Positions 5,385-6,086 of a stretch of DNA of 6,086 bases are shown one piece after another. The translations under genes were made by a program, and so were the position numbers. The notes beneath the pieces were generated by a model that searched no databases, had not been told where the DNA came from, and saw only the letters and a program-made list of their open reading frames with translations. The DNA lies in the NCBI GenBank assembly GCA_963933115.1, contig CAWVSL010000079.1:1-6086 (forward strand), read 5' to 3'. The stretch comes from JALJPB01 sp963933115. Its GTDB lineage: Bacteria; Pseudomonadota; Gammaproteobacteria; Enterobacterales; Alteromonadaceae. How positions within the stretch are numbered: position 1 is the first letter of the stretch; every line of letters starts with the position of its first letter.

Positions 5385-5912
5385 CTATTGGAGTCTCAAT
5401 TGAGTTTAGGAAATCAAGTAACGGAAAAATTAAATACCATTGAGAATTTTATCGAAAACGCTTCAATTTACTTATTTCCTATTAAAGTTTTAGGCGGGAT
5501 AATATTGTTTGTCGCTTTGATGGTTACTAATTTCATTGCAATAGCTAAATGGCCAATATCTGCTATTTCAAAAAGGCTTAATAAAAATGGCCCTACTTTA
5601 GGTCAGCCGATTGATGTAACTTCTGATAATGAACTTAAAAAAATAGTTACCGAGCAAAGTATTGTTTTAATTGATTTTTGGGCTGAGTGGTGTGGGCCTT
5701 GCCTGCTAATGGATAAAACGATTAGTAACATCGCACAAGAATACGCTGAAAGTTTGACCGTAGTTAAGGTCGATGTATCACTAAATTCTACTCTCAGTAA
5801 ATTATACGGTGTTAGAGGCTTACCAACAGTTTTAGTGTTTAAAAAAGGTGATGAAGTCATTAGAAAGAGTGGCTCACTAACAAAAAGCCAGTTGGTTAAG
5901 CTCATAGAATAA
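5370..5912 (+). CDS. Membrane-anchored thioredoxin-like protein
   Basis: The protein has up to 180 residues. After a polar N-terminal segment, one membrane helix (about 38-58, FPIKVLGGIILFVALMVTNF) leads to a basic linker (KWPISAISKRLNKNG) and a complete thioredoxin domain (about 80-180). The active site is W107-C108-G109-P110-C111. The buried acid equivalent to E. coli Trx Asp26 is Asp102, and the cis-proline is Pro152 in RGLPT. It is thus a likely dithiol-disulfide oxidoreductase. The positive charges after the helix suggest that the catalytic domain stays on the cytoplasmic side. The start is uncertain: ATG 5370 lies inside the attC-like element and has no ribosome-binding site, while TTG 5400 has GGAG (5390-5393) six bases upstream and would remove 10 residues. 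The partner protein is unknown. The preceding lipoprotein has two spare cysteines, but the topology argues against a direct exchange. Confidence 0.87.
   Translation: MGALALLESQLSLGNQVTEKLNTIENFIENASIYLFPIKVLGGIILFVALMVTNFIAIAKWPISAISKRLNKNGPTLGQPIDVTSDNELKKIVTEQSIVLIDFWAEWCGPCLLMDKTISNIAQEYAESLTVVKVDVSLNSTLSKLYGVRGLPTVLVFKKGDEVIRKSGSLTKSQLVKLIE
5390..5402 (+). promoter_or_regulatory. Alternative ribosome-binding site and TTG start of the thioredoxin-like gene
   Basis: GGAG at 5390-5393 is followed after 6 bases by TTG at 5400-5402, in frame with the thioredoxin-like protein. The product would begin MSLGNQVTEK. The upstream ATG at 5370 has no purine-rich site and lies within the structured attC-like sequence, so the TTG is the more plausible start. 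Confidence 0.5.
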
Positions 5913-5918
5913 AATAGT

Positions 5919-6004
5919 GCCAACAGTCAGTTAATTTTAATAGGCTGTAATTTAAATGAGTTGGGTATAAAACCCGTGTCAGGTGACATCGATTGTTTGT
6001 TGGC
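5919..6004. repeat. Imperfect stem-loop spacer after the thioredoxin-like gene
   Basis: GCCAACA (5919-5925) and TGTTGGC (5998-6004) form a perfect 7-base inverted repeat spanning 86 bases. Inside it lie a small GGGT-ATAAA-ACCC hairpin (5963-5975) and TGTCA-GG-TGACA (5977-5988), which repeats the TGTCAGGT octamer of the XRE promoter region. The span is in the attC size range and uses the same GCCAAC/GTTGGC pair as the upstream element, but no core-site consensus is met. No T-run follows, so it is not a standard terminator. Confidence 0.3.
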
Positions 6005-6034
6005 GTTTGGTTTAGCTGTTACTTTATAAAAAAA

Positions 6035-6086
6035 TGGCGTCCTCGGCGGGATTCGAACCCACGACATCGCCCTTAGGAGGGGCGCA
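6035..6086 (-). tRNA. tRNA-Arg(CCU), 3' part only, cut by window end
   Basis: Read on the minus strand, the sequence shows an anticodon stem CGCCC/GGGCG around the loop CTCCTAA, which gives anticodon CCT (reads AGG, arginine). A 5-base variable loop, the T-arm GTGGG-TTCGAAT-CCCGC, the acceptor 3' strand CGAGGAC, discriminator G and an encoded CCA (complement at 6035-6037) follow. The 5' half lies beyond the window. The encoded CCA is followed at once by a run of seven T residues on the minus strand, which may serve transcript termination. tRNA-Arg(CCU) genes (argW in E. coli) are known integration targets, and the 3' end faces the accessory-looking genes here. Confidence 0.93.

Noticed and set aside
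5089..5385. Minus-strand open frame across the lipoprotein 3' end and the hairpin spacer
   Set aside because: It runs through both the lipoprotein coding region and the attC-like structure in antisense and shows no domain.
5603..5923. Minus-strand open frame opposite the thioredoxin domain
   Set aside because: It mirrors the codons of a clear thioredoxin domain with WCGPC and cis-proline, and has no features of its own.
5919..6004. Second attC site after the thioredoxin-like gene
   Set aside because: The size and GCCAAC/GTTGGC arms fit, but neither edge meets the RYYYAAC or GTTRRRY core consensus and the inner bases do not pair as two stems.

Overview
The window looks like the chromosome of an AT-rich marine gammaproteobacterium of the Alteromonadales type (Colwellia or Thalassotalea-like). 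This is inferred from the AT-rich codon use, the style of the LysR and MmsA proteins, the CCA-encoding tRNA-Arg and the repeat types in the spacers. It is not a species identification.

The left half (1-3126) is ordinary metabolic chromosome. It starts inside a GNAT acetyltransferase gene that is cut by the window edge. That gene converges, with a 9-base gap, on a LysR-family regulator on the minus strand. The regulator diverges from mmsA, which encodes a CoA-acylating (methyl)malonate-semialdehyde dehydrogenase of valine or beta-alanine catabolism. mmsA is a single-gene unit closed by a strong bidirectional-looking terminator. The layout suggests that the LysR protein controls mmsA from the shared 170-base intergenic region.

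The middle (3127-4802) is sparse and looks like a turnover region. A 650-base spacer holds what seems to be the decayed remains of a small minus-strand gene. A well-formed sigma70-type promoter follows, with a perfect 21-base palindrome at its predicted transcription start. It drives a two-gene module: a four-helix membrane protein overlapping by 8 bases a 65-residue XRE/Cro-type regulator. Copies of the octamer TGTCAGGT flank the promoter and fit an autoregulatory operator. A 10-base motif (CTGGGGTCAA) occurs in opposite orientations on either side of the module. A further 440-base spacer without a convincing gene follows.

The right end (4803-6086) looks accessory. It holds a small lipoprotein of unknown function, then a roughly 100-base imperfect hairpin that resembles a degenerate integron attC site, then a membrane-anchored thioredoxin-like protein with an intact WCGPC site. 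The window ends in the 3' half of a minus-strand tRNA-Arg(CCU) gene. Genes packed tightly against a structured spacer, next to the 3' end of a tRNA gene, suggest cassette-like or island-like acquisition, but no integrase or transposase gene is visible here.
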